Below are positions 1-7,522 of a stretch of 24,444 nt of DNA, one piece after another; the stretch's first letter is position 1, and each line of letters starts with the position of its first letter. Where the stretch lies: assembly GCA_030620125.1 (NCBI GenBank), contig JAUXFI010000005.1, positions 1 to 24,444 on the forward strand. Reading direction: 5' to 3'. The DNA is from Anaerolineae bacterium (GTDB lineage: Bacteria; Chloroflexota; Anaerolineae; B4-G1). The position numbers and the translations under genes are program-made. The notes under the pieces were generated by a model. That model did not search any database, had not been told where the DNA came from, and saw only the letters and a list, made by a program, of their open reading frames with translations.

Positions 1-2
1 GC

Positions 3-401
3 GATGACAGCCTTTTGGTCTTTGAGGGATACGATCGTGTCAGGCGTGAGAACTTTTACCGGCTGCTAGGCGGCGGTATCGAGTTCGGAGAACGTAGCCA
101 GGAGGCTCTGCGGCGCGAGTTCCGCGAGGAGTTGGGCGCAGAGCTCGTCGAGGTGCGTTATCTGGCTACGCTGGAGAACATCTTTACGTGCAACGATCAG
201 CGCGGTCACGAGATTGTCCTGCTCTACGAGGCGACCCTGGCCGATCCATCCTTCTACGAACGAGAAACGTTGGAGGTACACGAGGAAGAAGAGACTTTGA
301 CGGCGTACTGGATACCGCTGTACAAGTTCCAGACGGGCGGCCTGCCGCTATATCCTGACGGCTTGCTAGAACTACTGACAGATAGAGACACGACACAATG
401 A
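3..401 (+). CDS. Nudix hydrolase, 5' end cut by window edge
   Basis: The reading frame is open from the first bases of the window, so the true start lies upstream; a TTG at 15 is only an internal codon. The visible part has a complete Nudix box at about bases 70-150: G, five residues, E, seven residues, then REFREELGA. This is the Mg-binding catalytic helix of enzymes that hydrolyse nucleoside diphosphates linked to another moiety. The substrate cannot be read from the sequence. The family is usually 130-160 residues, so only about 15-30 residues are missing. The stop codon overlaps the start of sppA (ATGA), which implies translational coupling and a shared transcript. Confidence 0.88.
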   Translation, partial: DDSLLVFEGYDRVRRENFYRLLGGGIEFGERSQEALRREFREELGAELVEVRYLATLENIFTCNDQRGHEIVLLYEATLADPSFYERETLEVHEEEETLTAYWIPLYKFQTGGLPLYPDGLLELLTDRDTTQ

Positions 402-2122
402 TCCCACGCGATATCCTGCGCAACACTGTGTTGGCAACCCGCAATCTCTTGCGCTCACTGCGTCGCAAGGGACTCGACTGCGTCGTGTTGCCCATCCGAG
501 GTTCTTACCCAGAATGGACACCCCGGCGTGACCCGCTGCCCTTCCCCTTCAGCCGCCTGCCGCTGCTTCCCCATGATGTCAGCCTGGAGGACGTGCGGGC
601 GGCGGTGGAGATAGTCGGCGGTGACCGGCGTGTCCAGGGCGTGGTGCTGCGCTTCGACACGCTCCGGGCTGGGCCGGCAACGCTCTACAGTCTGCGCCGC
701 TTGCTGCTCGGCCTGCGCGCCAAAGGCAAGCGGGTTGTGGCCTGGCTGCCCACTGCCGGAACCTGGGACTATTACCTGGCCTCGGCCTGTGACGAGATCA
801 TTCTTCCCCCATCTGGTCAGCTCTTTGCGCTGGGGCTGCGGGCCGAAACGGCGTTCCTCAAGGAGACGCTGGCGCTGGTGGGGGTGGAGGCCGACCTTGA
901 GGCCATCGCCGAGTACAAAGTCGCGCCCGACACCTTCCGCCGCTCGACGATGAGCGAGCCGCACCGGGAGATGCTGGACGCCATCCTCGATTCCTGCTTC
1001 GCCGAGGTCGTCGCCGCTATCGCCGAGGGGCGCGGGCTTGATCCGGCGCGGGTGCGCGAGTTGATTGACGGGATGCCGCTGAACCCTGCCGAGGCGGTCG
1101 AGGCGGGATTGGCCGACGCGGTGCTGTACGAGGACGAGTTGGCAACGCGCGGAAAAGATGGGGATGACCGGGACGTTGCCGCACTGCTTACCTGGCGAGA
1201 TGGTGCCCGCTGGCTGCGCAAACCGGTCAGGTGGACCACGCGCCAACGCATCGGCGTCGTGTCGCTGGAGGGGACGATCGTGCCGGGCCGCAGCCGCCGC
1301 ATTCCCCTGCCTGTGCCGGTGCCGCACTCTTTCATTGAGGCGCAGGCTGGGGCGGAGACGATCGTGCAGGCTCTGCGCTGCGCCGAGGCCGACGAGCACA
1401 TCGCGGCGGTCATCTTGCACGTCGAAACGCCCGGCGGTTCGGCAATCGCCTCCGACCTGATCTGGCGCGAGGTGCGCCGGCTGCGGGAGCGCAAACCGGT
1501 GGTCGTGCTGCTGGGAGGGCAGGCCACTTCGGGCGGTTACTACGTCTCGGCTCCGGCCAACCGCATCGTTGCCCGCCCGACCACGCTGACCGGCTCTATC
1601 GGTATCTGGGGTGGCAAGTTCGTCATGGCGGGCCTGTATGGGAAACTGGGGGCCGGCCGAGAGGCGGTGCAGCGGGGCGCGATGGCGGGCCTCTACTCCG
1701 AGATGGCCCCTTTCAGCGACGAGGAGCGCACCCGCGTGCGCCGTGACCTGGGCGAGGCGTATGCTCGCTTCAAGGCGCGCGTGGCAGAGGGGCGCGGGAT
1801 GGCAGAGGAACAGGTGGAGGAGATCGCGCGCGGGCGGGTGTGGACCGGCGCTCAGGCGCTCGAGATCGGGCTGGTGGACGGGTTGGGCGACTTTGATACG
1901 GCGTTGGCGATAGCCAAGGAGTTAGCCGGCCTCGAGCCGGAACGGGAGTACACGGTCGTGCAGGTGCGTCCGCCCCGGCACGAGATACTGCCCCCTCCCT
2001 TCCCCTTGCAGGGGGGAAGGGCCGGGGATGGGGGTCTGTGGGCGCTGCTTGACGCGCTGCAGAGCCTGGCCCGCGAGCGGGTGTGGGCACTGGCCCCGTG
2101 GCTGGTGCGGGTGTGCGGATAG
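398..2122 (+). CDS. sppA: Signal peptide peptidase SppA, double-domain (67K type), S49 family
   Basis: A 574-residue serine protease of family S49, expected to degrade cleaved signal peptides at the cytoplasmic membrane. It has two tandem S49 domains. The N-terminal one (about 60-250) carries the general-base lysine in EYKVAPDTF (Lys174). The C-terminal one (about 285-500) carries the nucleophile serine in QATSGGYYVSAPA (Ser378), preceded by the conserved ETPGGSA loop. This Lys/Ser split between repeats is typical of the E. coli-type enzyme. No clear N-terminal membrane segment is visible, although the first 30 residues are basic and hydrophobic. The start overlaps the Nudix stop by four bases and has no strong ribosome binding site, so coupling is likely. 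The last 50 residues are atypical: they contain an in-frame palindromic repeat giving a proline/glycine-rich stretch. Confidence 0.93.
   Translation: MIPRDILRNTVLATRNLLRSLRRKGLDCVVLPIRGSYPEWTPRRDPLPFPFSRLPLLPHDVSLEDVRAAVEIVGGDRRVQGVVLRFDTLRAGPATLYSLRRLLLGLRAKGKRVVAWLPTAGTWDYYLASACDEIILPPSGQLFALGLRAETAFLKETLALVGVEADLEAIAEYKVAPDTFRRSTMSEPHREMLDAILDSCFAEVVAAIAEGRGLDPARVRELIDGMPLNPAEAVEAGLADAVLYEDELATRGKDGDDRDVAALLTWRDGARWLRKPVRWTTRQRIGVVSLEGTIVPGRSRRIPLPVPVPHSFIEAQAGAETIVQALRCAEADEHIAAVILHVETPGGSAIASDLIWREVRRLRERKPVVVLLGGQATSGGYYVSAPANRIVARPTTLTGSIGIWGGKFVMAGLYGKLGAGREAVQRGAMAGLYSEMAPFSDEERTRVRRDLGEAYARFKARVAEGRGMAEEQVEEIARGRVWTGAQALEIGLVDGLGDFDTALAIAKELAGLEPEREYTVVQVRPPRHEILPPPFPLQGGRAGDGGLWALLDALQSLARERVWALAPWLVRVCG
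1991..2034 (+). repeat. GC-rich palindromic repeat inside the sppA reading frame
   Basis: A pyrimidine-rich block (CCCCCTCCCTTCCCC) is followed by a purine-rich block. The arms CCTTCCCC (from 1998) and GGGGAAGG (to 2020) form an 8-bp stem around a 7-base loop. In the sppA frame it encodes a Pro-, Gly- and Gln-rich stretch (PPPFPLQGGRAGDGG) that does not belong to the S49 fold. This looks like a mobile palindrome inserted in frame near the C-terminus, similar in kind to the protein-invading palindromes described in Rickettsia. Other genome copies would be needed to prove mobility. Confidence 0.6.
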
Positions 2123-2135
2123 GGTAGTCGAAGGA

Positions 2136-2233
2136 ACCCTTGCGAAGGTTTGGTGGTGGTCTTCAAGCCGACAGTAGCCTTGTCTGTGGTGAGTTATTTC
2201 TCTAGCAAGACTATGCGCAACCTTCGCAAGGGT
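2136..2233. repeat. 15-bp inverted repeat pair in the sppA to permease gap
   Basis: ACCCTTGCGAAGGTT at 2136-2150 is matched by its exact reverse complement at 2219-2233. The two copies bracket about 68 bases and fill most of the 144-base gap between sppA and the permease gene. Each copy is also nearly self-palindromic (ACCTT-CGC-AAGGT). A cruciform, a transcript hairpin or the ends of a small non-autonomous element are all possible. No convincing promoter was seen between the arms. Confidence 0.65.
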
Positions 2234-2266
2234 AATCGAAGAGCAGAAACATAGGGGGTTTGTCCA

Positions 2267-3499
2267 ATGAGTGAACCAGTTCGTCGTTGGGGTGATTTCA
2301 CCAAGCGTGCCGTCACACTGATCATCCTGGTGCTGCTGGCACTGATGATCTACCGCTTTCGTGACATCCTCCCGCCGCTGTTGATCGCGTGCCTGCTGGC
2401 CTTCGTTCTTAACCCCATCGTTGGCTTCGTTGCTGCTCGTCTTCACCTTGCACGCGGACTGGCCACGGCCCTCGTCTTCCTGGTCCTGATCGTGGGGATG
2501 CTGGGGGTGGTGGTAGCCGCACCGGTAAGCGCCGTCCAGAACATTGTACGGGCCGTGCGCGAAACACAGTTTGACACTATCCGCATCATCACCGACCTCG
2601 GCGACTTTTTCGAGCGGCCCGTGGAGATCGGAGGCCATGTCCTGGACCTGAGCGACGTGTACCAGGAACTGAGCGCAATGCTGACTTCCTTCGTGGCCTC
2701 GGTCGCGGAGGGCACCCTCGACGTCGTGTTCGACATCGCCTCGGGAGCCTTCTGGCTGATCGTCATTCTGATGGTCATGTTTTACCTGATCAAGGATGCC
2801 GGCCGCTTCGTTGAACAACTGGATAACCTGGCCCCTCCTGGCTACCGCGACGACGTCGTGCGTCTGCGCCAGCAGATCACTGACGTGTGGAACGCATTCC
2901 TGCGCGGCCAATTGGTGATGGGGTTGGTGATGCTGGTCATCACGACCGTGGCCTGCGCAGCCATCGGGCTTCCCTACGCAGTGGTGATGGGGTTGATCGC
3001 GGGGGTGACAGAGTTCATACCTAATATCGGGCCAATCCTGGCGATGATACCGGCAGTGCTGGTGGCCCTGTTCCAGGGGTCCAGCTTTTTGCCATTGAGT
3101 AACTTTTGGTTTGCAGTGCTAGTCACCGGACTGTACATCGTGATCCAACAGATCGAAGGAAACCTGATCTTGCCCCGCGTCATGGGTAGCAGTCTCAACC
3201 TGCATCCGCTGATGGTGTTGATCGGCATCATCATCGGCGGCAGTATGGCGGGCATCCTGGGGATGCTGCTCGCCGCGCCAGTTCTGGCGACGTTGCGCGT
3301 CGTCGGTCACTATATTTTCTGTTGCCTCTACGACCGCGATCCCTTCGCCGAGCCGGAGGAGGAAGCAGTGCCACCCAAACCAGGGTTGGTCGAGCGAGCA
3401 TTCAGAGCGACCTGGTGCCAGTTGCGGGAGCGGGTGGAACCGAGGCAGGAACAGCAGGATGTCGCAAGTTCGGATTCGACCGGCGCAGACGATGGATAG
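2267..3499 (+). CDS. AI-2E/PerM family membrane permease
   Basis: A 410-residue polytopic inner-membrane protein of the AI-2E transporter family (formerly UPF0118). Members are linked to autoinducer-2 export or Na+/H+ antiport, but most substrates are unknown. Hydrophobic segments lie at about 14-30, 33-58 and 64-86, then a polar loop to about 145. More segments follow at about 150-172 and 205-345. The family signatures are clear in the second half: GVTEFIPNIGPILAMIPA, then QQIEGNLILPRVMGSSLNLHP, then the glycine-rich IIIGGSMAGILGMLLAAPV helix. The tail is acidic and polar and is not conserved in the family. ATG 2267 is preceded by an AGGGGG ribosome binding site 8 bases upstream. Confidence 0.9.
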   Translation: MSEPVRRWGDFTKRAVTLIILVLLALMIYRFRDILPPLLIACLLAFVLNPIVGFVAARLHLARGLATALVFLVLIVGMLGVVVAAPVSAVQNIVRAVRETQFDTIRIITDLGDFFERPVEIGGHVLDLSDVYQELSAMLTSFVASVAEGTLDVVFDIASGAFWLIVILMVMFYLIKDAGRFVEQLDNLAPPGYRDDVVRLRQQITDVWNAFLRGQLVMGLVMLVITTVACAAIGLPYAVVMGLIAGVTEFIPNIGPILAMIPAVLVALFQGSSFLPLSNFWFAVLVTGLYIVIQQIEGNLILPRVMGSSLNLHPLMVLIGIIIGGSMAGILGMLLAAPVLATLRVVGHYIFCCLYDRDPFAEPEEEAVPPKPGLVERAFRATWCQLRERVEPRQEQQDVASSDSTGADDG

Positions 3500-3599
3500 A
3501 CCCGCCGTCGCAGTCTCATGTGCCAGATGCGGGAGAGTGAGGACTAGCTTCTCGGGCACAATCCCTCGGATTGACCGAGATACTGGATGAGGTGAAAAA

Positions 3600-4784
3600 G
3601 TGCAAGCAGACGTCGCTGTCGTAGGCGCTGGGCCGGCGGGGTCGGTGGCGGCACAGAGGTTAGCCGCCGCTGGCGTCCGGGTCGTGCTACTGGAGCGAGC
3701 TACCTTCCCCCGCGACAAGCCCTGCGGCGACGGGGTTGCTGCCCGGGGGCTGTCTGTCCTGGCCCGCACTGGCCTGGGCGAGTGGATTTCTCGGTTCCCT
3801 GCGCCGGAGGTGCTGCGCCTCACCCCGCCTGACGGCCAGGTGCTCGACCTGCGACTGCCTTCAGGCGATGGTTATTGCTATGGCAGGACTATCCCCCGGC
3901 GGCTGCTGGACGACCGGTTGGCCCAGGCGGCGGCGGAAGCGGGGGCACGCCTGGTGGAAGGAGCGCGGGTGCGGTGCGTGGATCGGGTGGATGGTCGCGT
4001 GACTTGTGTCGTTTCTGGTGGACTGGAGGTGACCGCTCCATTGGTCATCCTGGCCGATGGCAGTCACGCGCCGGTCACGCGCCGGCTGGGATTGGTGCGC
4101 GAGCTACCCGAGTTGGTCGCTGTGCGGCAGTACTTTGCGGGTGATGCTGGCCCTTCTGAGCGGTTGGAGATCCACTTCCAATCGAGGGTCTCCCCTGGCT
4201 ATACGTGGCTGTTCCCGATGGGCAACGGCCACCTCAACGTGGGGACGGGCACTCTTACCTCGCGAGTGCGTCGGGGCAAGGTGTCGTTGCGAGGAGTTCT
4301 GGCCCACATTCTGTCCGATCCCACGGCCATAGGGGGACGGCTGGCGCGAGTTGAGCCGGTCGGCCCATTGAGAGGCCACCCGCTGCGCGTGCACCTGGGC
4401 GGCACACGCACTCACGCCGAGCGGGTGTTGGTGGCTGGCGACGCGGCTGGGCTGGCGAATCCCCTCTCGGGGGAGGGCATCGCGCCGGCTCTGGAAAGCG
4501 GCGAACTTGCGGCTGCCCGGGCATTGGCCGCGCTGGAGGCGGGCGACTTTTCGGCGCGGGCGCTGGCTTCCTACAGCCAGGCCCTGCTGGCCCGCTACAA
4601 GGCCGATCAGCTAGCGGCCCGTTTCCTGCGGCTGGCGCTGATCGGTCCGCGTTTGCTCAACCGCATCTTCCGCCGGCTGCAGCGGGATGAGGAACTGGCG
4701 CTGCTCATCGGCCACATCATCATCGGCCACAAGTCACCCCGCCTGGCGCTGCGCCCATCCACGTTGCTGCGGCTGTTGACCTGA
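3600..4784 (+). CDS. Geranylgeranyl reductase family FAD-dependent oxidoreductase
   Basis: A 394-residue flavoprotein of the geranylgeranyl reductase (ChlP/GGR-like) family, which reduces isoprenoid double bonds or acts as a hydroxylase. The N-terminal Rossmann motif GAGPAG (9-14) binds FAD. KPCGDGV (40-46) is the family's conserved cysteine loop. AGDAAGLANPLSGEGI (about 278-293) is the second FAD-binding motif, with the usual SGEGI ending. The start is GTG 3600, with GAGGTG at 3588-3593 as ribosome binding site. A small hairpin (CTCGG, 5-base loop, CCGAG; 3565-3579) precedes it. No bacteriochlorophyll or quinone genes are adjacent, so the substrate (quinone side chain, membrane lipid or other) cannot be assigned. 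Confidence 0.88.
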   Translation: MQADVAVVGAGPAGSVAAQRLAAAGVRVVLLERATFPRDKPCGDGVAARGLSVLARTGLGEWISRFPAPEVLRLTPPDGQVLDLRLPSGDGYCYGRTIPRRLLDDRLAQAAAEAGARLVEGARVRCVDRVDGRVTCVVSGGLEVTAPLVILADGSHAPVTRRLGLVRELPELVAVRQYFAGDAGPSERLEIHFQSRVSPGYTWLFPMGNGHLNVGTGTLTSRVRRGKVSLRGVLAHILSDPTAIGGRLARVEPVGPLRGHPLRVHLGGTRTHAERVLVAGDAAGLANPLSGEGIAPALESGELAAARALAALEAGDFSARALASYSQALLARYKADQLAARFLRLALIGPRLLNRIFRRLQRDEELALLIGHIIIGHKSPRLALRPSTLLRLLT

Positions 4785-4814
4785 TCACGTTTCACTTTAC
4801 TCGGAGGCGATACA

Positions 4815-5003
4815 ATGGAAGAACCCATCATCGAAATCCTGGCCGAAAGCGAGAACTTTAGCCTGTGGCGGGCCGAGGAGCCCGACGGCGAGGCGACCTA
4901 CCACCTGGAGTTGGGTACTGTCACCGTGCACCTTTTCCGTGAGGAGTGGGAAGAGTTCTCAAAGCTGATGGAAGGAGTGGAAAAGTATGTTGCAGAAGGG
5001 TGA
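4815..5003 (+). CDS. Small acidic protein of unknown function, coupled to DUF3786 gene
   Basis: A 62-residue, strongly acidic soluble protein that I do not recognise as a named family. It begins MEEPIIEILAES and has alternating charged and hydrophobic residues, suggesting a short beta sheet followed by a helix near the C-terminus (EEWEEFSKLMEGVEKYV). ATG 4815 has a good ribosome binding site (GGAGGCGAT) upstream. Its last 17 bases overlap the start of the DUF3786 gene in another frame, which supports a real, translationally coupled gene. A functional partnership between the two products is inference from that overlap only. Confidence 0.72.
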   Translation: MEEPIIEILAESENFSLWRAEEPDGEATYHLELGTVTVHLFREEWEEFSKLMEGVEKYVAEG

Positions 5004-5637
5004 GTCTACCCCGCAACTCAGGCAGTGGCTGGACCGGCTGGCCCCGGTGGTCGAGGAGGCGCGAGAGACGCTGGGCCGTGTAAAGCCGGGCAAGCTGGCG
5101 CTGCGCAGCGGTTGTGAGCGGGACGACGACGGCAACTTTTGCCTGGCTTTCTTCTGGCAGGAATACGTCGTCGCGGGCAGAGACTTTGTCGTCCGGCGGG
5201 CCGACACCGGCGAGGAGGTCCCTTCCTTTTTCCAGAGCTTGATCCTCACCTACCTGGTCACTGCCGACGGCACGACCCCTTCGAGCCGTTGGATCGGCTT
5301 CCGCGATCTCCCCGATGGGATGTTTTACGTCCAGGCATTCCAGGGCTACACTGGTGGCCGGCTGGTGCGCGAGCTAGAGGGCGGCCTCGAAGCCTTCCGC
5401 CGCGCCGCCGAGGCGCTGGGCGGTGAGCCGCTGGAAATCGGGGACGCGGGCTATGCCTTCACTGTCTTGCCACGGGTGCACCTGGGCCTGGTGTACTGGG
5501 AAGGGGATGAGGAGGACGGGTTTCCCTCGCAGGCGCGGGTGCTCTTCGAGGACACCGCCGCGCATTATATGCCCACCGACGGGTTGGCTATCCTGGGCAG
5601 CCAGTTGGTGGGGCGAGTGCTGAAGGCGGCGCGGTAG
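4987..5637 (+). CDS. DUF3786 domain protein
   Basis: A 216-residue soluble protein that I assign to DUF3786 by pattern. The supporting blocks are RWIGFRDLPDGMFYVQAFQG (101-120), then FRRAAEALGGEPLEIGDAGY, LPRVHLGLVYWEGDEEDGFP, and the ending RVLFEDTAAHYMPTDGLAIL. The biochemical function of the family is unknown. There is no signal peptide or membrane segment. The start ATG lies inside the preceding 62-residue gene and has AAGGAG upstream in that gene, so the two are very likely translated together. The family assignment comes from memory of the domain; the function is not inferred. Confidence 0.75.
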   Translation: MLQKGESTPQLRQWLDRLAPVVEEARETLGRVKPGKLALRSGCERDDDGNFCLAFFWQEYVVAGRDFVVRRADTGEEVPSFFQSLILTYLVTADGTTPSSRWIGFRDLPDGMFYVQAFQGYTGGRLVRELEGGLEAFRRAAEALGGEPLEIGDAGYAFTVLPRVHLGLVYWEGDEEDGFPSQARVLFEDTAAHYMPTDGLAILGSQLVGRVLKAAR

Positions 5638-5675
5638 ACTATTCCTGAGATGTTGTGTTTGGTCATTGGGCCTGC

Positions 5676-5699
5676 GTGGGAAATTTGCGGTTTTCCCAC
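5676..5699 (+). terminator. Hairpin after the DUF3786 gene, possible terminator or operator
   Basis: GTGGGAAA (5676-5683) and TTTCCCAC (5692-5699) form a perfect 8-bp stem around an 8-base loop, 38 bases after the DUF3786 stop. The bases after it (TCTTCC) are not a clean U-tract, so intrinsic termination is not certain. The hairpin ends 15 bases before a -10-like box for the next gene, so it could also be an operator overlapping the -35 region. Confidence 0.4.
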
Positions 5700-5714
5700 T
5701 CTTCCAACCTGTGG

Positions 5715-5720
5715 TAGAAT
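5715..5720 (+). promoter_or_regulatory. -10-like box upstream of the polytopic membrane protein
   Basis: TAGAAT matches TATAAT at five of six bases. A weak -35 (TTTCCC) sits 17 bases upstream and overlaps the preceding hairpin. Transcription would start around 5726-5728, only about 2-4 bases before ATG 5730. If the box is real, the message is essentially leaderless, which fits the absence of a purine-rich Shine-Dalgarno element at a good distance. Confidence 0.4.
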
Positions 5721-5729
5721 ATAGGGACT

Positions 5730-6743
5730 ATGAATCCCACGACGAAAGAGAAAGCCACCGGCCCCCTGGGGGTGATTGACTGCCTGGCGGCCGGGTTCGA
5801 GACGCTGGGCCGGAATCTATGGCTGATTGTATTGCCGCTGTTGCTCGACTTGTTTCTGTGGATGGGGCCGAGGCTCAAGATAACGCCGCTGTTGCAGGCG
5901 GTCGCGGCTTTTCTGGTGGCGCAGCCCGTGCCCGACCCTGAGACGGCCCGTCAGGTCGCGCAGGCGGCGGAATTGCTAGAGTTGTTTGGCGAGCAGTTCA
6001 ATCTGCTCTCGCTCCTCGGCGCGCTGCCGCTACTCGATGTGCCCAGCCTGTTGGCCCATCGCGCGCCGGGAGCGGTATTGCCATTGGGCGAGCCCCGTGA
6101 GCTTTTGGTCACGAGCGCACTGGCGCTGATGGCGTGGGTGGCAGTACTGATTCCCATTGGCCTGGCGTTGGGTTTTCTGTACCTGAATAGTCTGGCTGGT
6201 AGGGTTCTGGTCATGCGCTCCTCGGAGGCAGATCAGGCTGTCGAGGCGAGCAGCGGGATGGGGAAGGCCGTCCGTGTTCTTGTGTTTGTCGCTGGCCTGC
6301 TGATGATCGGGATGGTGGTTGGCCCGCTCTGGATGCTGCTGGTCGGGACTGCCACAGCGATTGCACAATCCCTCGGCTTCCTGGCCTGGGCGTTCGGCGT
6401 GGGATTGATGGGGTACGTCGCTCTGCATCTACTGTTCGTCGTCCACGGCATCTTGCTCGGTGGACAGGGGTTGCTGCGGGCCATCTGGGACAGCATCTTG
6501 CTGATCCACACCCAGTTTCCTTCCGTGCTGGGGTTGGTGGTGCTCGTGGTATTGATCTACGAGGGGCTGGGGTACGTCTGGTCGCTCCCATCCGGCGACT
6601 CGTGGTTGTTATTGGTTGGCATCCTGGGCAACGGTTGCATCGTCACGGGGCTGACGGTGGCTACTTTTGTGTTCTACCAGGAGCGGGTAGCGGTTAGCAG
6701 GCAGCAGGTAGCGGATAGAAGGCAACCCAGTCACGAGTCCTGA
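5730..6743 (+). CDS. Polytopic membrane protein of unknown function
   Basis: A 337-residue integral membrane protein that I cannot place in a family. Hydrophobic segments are at about 29-46, 48-62, 128-155, 185-212, 217-245, 268-290 and 295-320, giving six or seven membrane helices. A more polar stretch lies at about 65-125. The first helix contains LWLIVLPLLLDLFLWMGPR, a layout seen in several uncharacterised Chloroflexota membrane proteins. The C-terminal 20 residues (from about 318) are encoded by a heptameric repeat array, so they are unlikely to be conserved. The gene probably starts its own transcript and is not close to an obvious partner. Confidence 0.72.
   Translation: MNPTTKEKATGPLGVIDCLAAGFETLGRNLWLIVLPLLLDLFLWMGPRLKITPLLQAVAAFLVAQPVPDPETARQVAQAAELLELFGEQFNLLSLLGALPLLDVPSLLAHRAPGAVLPLGEPRELLVTSALALMAWVAVLIPIGLALGFLYLNSLAGRVLVMRSSEADQAVEASSGMGKAVRVLVFVAGLLMIGMVVGPLWMLLVGTATAIAQSLGFLAWAFGVGLMGYVALHLLFVVHGILLGGQGLLRAIWDSILLIHTQFPSVLGLVVLVVLIYEGLGYVWSLPSGDSWLLLVGILGNGCIVTGLTVATFVFYQERVAVSRQQVADRRQPSHES
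6683..6724 (+). repeat. Heptameric tandem array forming the 3' end of the membrane-protein gene
   Basis: Six 7-bp units in register: GCGGGTA, GCGGTTA, GCAGGCA, GCAGGTA, GCGGATA, GAAGGCA (consensus GCRGNYA). The period is not a multiple of three, so successive units are read in different frames; they encode the RVAVSRQQVADRRQ part of the upstream protein's tail. The same unit type recurs at the end of the next gene. Confidence 0.75.
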
Positions 6744-6758
6744 CGCACGGAGACCGTT

Positions 6759-7469
6759 ATGACAGAGGTCAAAGAAGTAGCGGCAATCGAATACGGGGTG
6801 CGGCCACGCGCCTTTTTCCGCCCGCCTGTCTATTATCCCGAATCGGATGGAGAACCCATGGCCGAGACCGATATACACATCAATCTGCTGATCTATCTGC
6901 GTGAGGCGCTGGCCGATTTCTTCCGCAATGATCCCGACGTCTACATAGCTGCTAACCTCTTCGTCTACTATCGAGAGGGCGATCCCACCAAGGTCGTTGC
7001 GCCTGACGTATTCGTCGTCAAGGGTGTGCCAAAGCGCGACCGCCGCATCTACCAGGTGTGGAAAGAGAGCAAGGGGCCGGATGTAGTGTTTGAGCTGACC
7101 TCGCGGAGCACTCACCAGGAAGACCTGGGGGCCAAGAAGGGCATCTACGAGGTGATGGGCGTGGAGGAGTACTTTATTTTCGACCCGCTGGGGGAGTACC
7201 TGGAGCCTCGGCTGGTGGGCTTTCGCCTGTCAAAGTGGGGCTACCAGCGCACCGAGGAGGAGCCGCTGGTGAGCCAGGTGTTGGGGCTAGAGTTGCGAGT
7301 GGAAGGAAATATGCTGCGACTGGTTGACCCGGCGACGGGGGAAAAGTTATTGACGTCGCTGGAAGCGCAGGAGGCCCGTCGCCGTGCCGAGGCCGAGGTC
7401 GAGCGTCTGCGGGCTGAACTGGCCCGGCTGGAAGCAGTCAGCAGTCAGCAGTCAGCCGTTAGCGGTTAG
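6759..7469 (+). CDS. Uma2 family (DUF820) PD-(D/E)xK endonuclease-like protein
   Basis: A 236-residue protein of the Uma2 family, which is abundant in cyanobacteria and Chloroflexota and has a restriction-endonuclease-like fold. Its cellular role is not established. The catalytic set is visible: Asp83 in VAPDVFVV, Glu112 in [13 protein letters not shown], and Lys126 in [20 protein letters not shown]. The region from about 205 to 230 is a charged coiled coil ([20 protein letters not shown]), common at the ends of these proteins. The final residues ([11 protein letters not shown]) come from a heptameric repeat array. ATG 6759 has GGAG about 7 bases upstream. No restriction-modification partner is nearby. 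Confidence 0.88.
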   Translation: MTEVKEVAAIEYGVRPRAFFRPPVYYPESDGEPMAETDIHINLLIYLREALADFFRNDPDVYIAANLFVYYREGDPTKVVAPDVFVVKGVPKRDRRIYQVWKESKGPDVVFELTSRSTHQEDLGAKKGIYEVMGVEEYFIFDPLGEYLEPRLVGFRLSKWGYQRTEEEPLVSQVLGLELRVEGNMLRLVDPATGEKLLTSLEAQEARRRAEAEVERLRAELARLEAVSSQQSAVSG

Positions 7470-7489
7470 CAGTCAGCAGTCAGCGGGTA
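7434..7489 (+). repeat. Eight-unit heptameric tandem array between Uma2 gene and gyrB
   Basis: Eight consecutive 7-bp units: GCAGTCA three times, GCCGTTA, GCGGTTA, GCAGTCA twice, GCGGGTA. The array covers the last 12 codons of the Uma2-like gene, supplies its stop codon (TAG in the fifth unit) and ends 33 bases before the gyrB start. Units GCGGTTA and GCGGGTA also occur in the array at 6683-6724, so the two arrays are related and flank the Uma2 gene. Confidence 0.85.
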
Positions 7490-7522
7490 GTGACACTTTG
7501 CCTGATTGGAGTGGGAGTAAAA

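Noticed and set aside
1922..2911. Long - strand open frame across sppA, its downstream gap and the permease
   Set aside because: It spans two well-supported genes and an inverted repeat, and the product is His/Gln/Asp-rich with no domain.
3468..3480. GTTCGGATTCGAC near the end of the permease gene resembles a tRNA T-arm
   Set aside because: No acceptor, D or anticodon arm can be built around it, and the permease reading frame runs through it to the stop.
7434..7489. Possible CRISPR array
   Set aside because: Units are 7 bases, directly adjacent and without spacers, and no cas genes are present.
7490..7522. GTG 7490 as the gyrB start
   Set aside because: It adds 11 non-conserved residues and falls at the end of the repeat array; ATG 7523 has a GGAG site and the usual N-terminus.
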